Shown: positions 6,216 through 6,368 of the stretch, one piece after another
Layout of the letters: every line of letters starts with the position of its first letter
Numbering within the stretch: position 1 is the first letter of the stretch
Source: Xanthobacteraceae bacterium
GTDB lineage: Bacteria; Pseudomonadota; Alphaproteobacteria; Rhizobiales; Xanthobacteraceae
NCBI GenBank assembly: GCA_030043175.1
Contig: JASHYD010000019.1
Location: 1-6,368 of the forward strand
Direction of reading: 5' to 3'
DNA length: 6,368 nt
The notes under the pieces: model-generated
What the model saw: only the letters and a program-made list of their open reading frames with translations
The model's database searches: none
What the model was told of the DNA's origin: nothing
Translations under genes and position numbers: made by a program

Positions 6216-6368
6216 TTACGGACTGGTGGGCGCCCTCAGTCTCTCCCCAAGGAAGATGCCGGCCGCATCGAGCGCTAGCGTCGCCGCTTTCAAGTTGCCG
6301 ATGCTGCCGGGGAATCCATGGGCCATACCCAACCAGATATCGAGCCGGGCATCGAGGCCGGCATCGAC
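6216..6368 (-). CDS. Alpha/beta hydrolase (HSL / acetyl-esterase type), C-terminal part
   Basis: The last 50 codons of a gene enter from the right edge and stop at TAA 6216-6218. The segment reads DARLDIWLGMAHGFPGSIG, then AATLALDAAGIFLGERLRA and a short tail. The GMAHGF motif carries the catalytic histidine of hormone-sensitive-lipase-type esterases. The following helix AALALDxxGxFLxERL is the usual final helix of the family, after which these proteins end naturally. It would hydrolyse small carboxylic esters. The nucleophile Ser in GDSAG, the Asp and the HGGG oxyanion motif all lie outside the window, so function rests on this tail alone. The frame is intact to the edge, and the end looks natural. 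It is on the same strand as the rest of the cluster but separated from the nitroreductase by 546 bp of decayed DNA. Confidence 0.72.
   Translation of the reverse strand, partial: VDAGLDARLDIWLGMAHGFPGSIGNLKAATLALDAAGIFLGERLRAPTSP

Overview
The window is GC-rich. All supported genes lie on the minus strand, so transcription runs from right to left. Codon use, the IS3-type transposase and the gene content suggest a soil-type alphaproteobacterium (for example a Bradyrhizobium/Rhizobiales member or a sphingomonad). This assignment is inferred from style, not from a marker gene.

Layout in transcription order (high to low coordinates): (1) 6216-6368, the last 50 codons of an HSL-type alpha/beta hydrolase entering from the right edge. 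(2) 5748 to about 6110, a decayed 3' end of an aldehyde dehydrogenase gene with at least two frameshifts, of a different subfamily from the intact one. (3) A tight block of intact genes: RutE/HadB-like nitroreductase (5076-5669), aldehyde dehydrogenase (3564-5063), gamma-resorcylate-decarboxylase-like amidohydrolase (2497-3546), and an NTF2/SnoaL-like small protein (1970-2434). (4) 1907-1969, a fossil of the C-terminus of a second RutE-like nitroreductase, in the gap before the next gene. (5) A GMC flavoprotein oxidoreductase (315-1847) that loses its extreme C-terminus where it runs into (6) an internal piece of an IS3-family transposase gene (1 to about 342), which leaves by the left edge.

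How the genes may work together (inference): a GMC enzyme can oxidise an alcohol to an aldehyde, the ALDH can oxidise the aldehyde to an acid, and the amidohydrolase belongs to the family that decarboxylates hydroxybenzoates. This suggests stepwise oxidation and removal of a one-carbon side chain from a phenolic compound. The NTF2-like protein and the flavin reductase would serve as auxiliary lyase/isomerase and reductase steps. The GMC enzyme appears to have lost its second active-site residue, so the pathway may be broken or depend on another alcohol oxidase.

The most unusual aspect of the window is its mosaic structure: two gene fossils and one IS-truncated gene sit between intact genes, which suggests repeated cut-and-join rearrangement of a catabolic cluster. 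I see no RNA gene, CRISPR array, origin or convincing rho-independent terminator.
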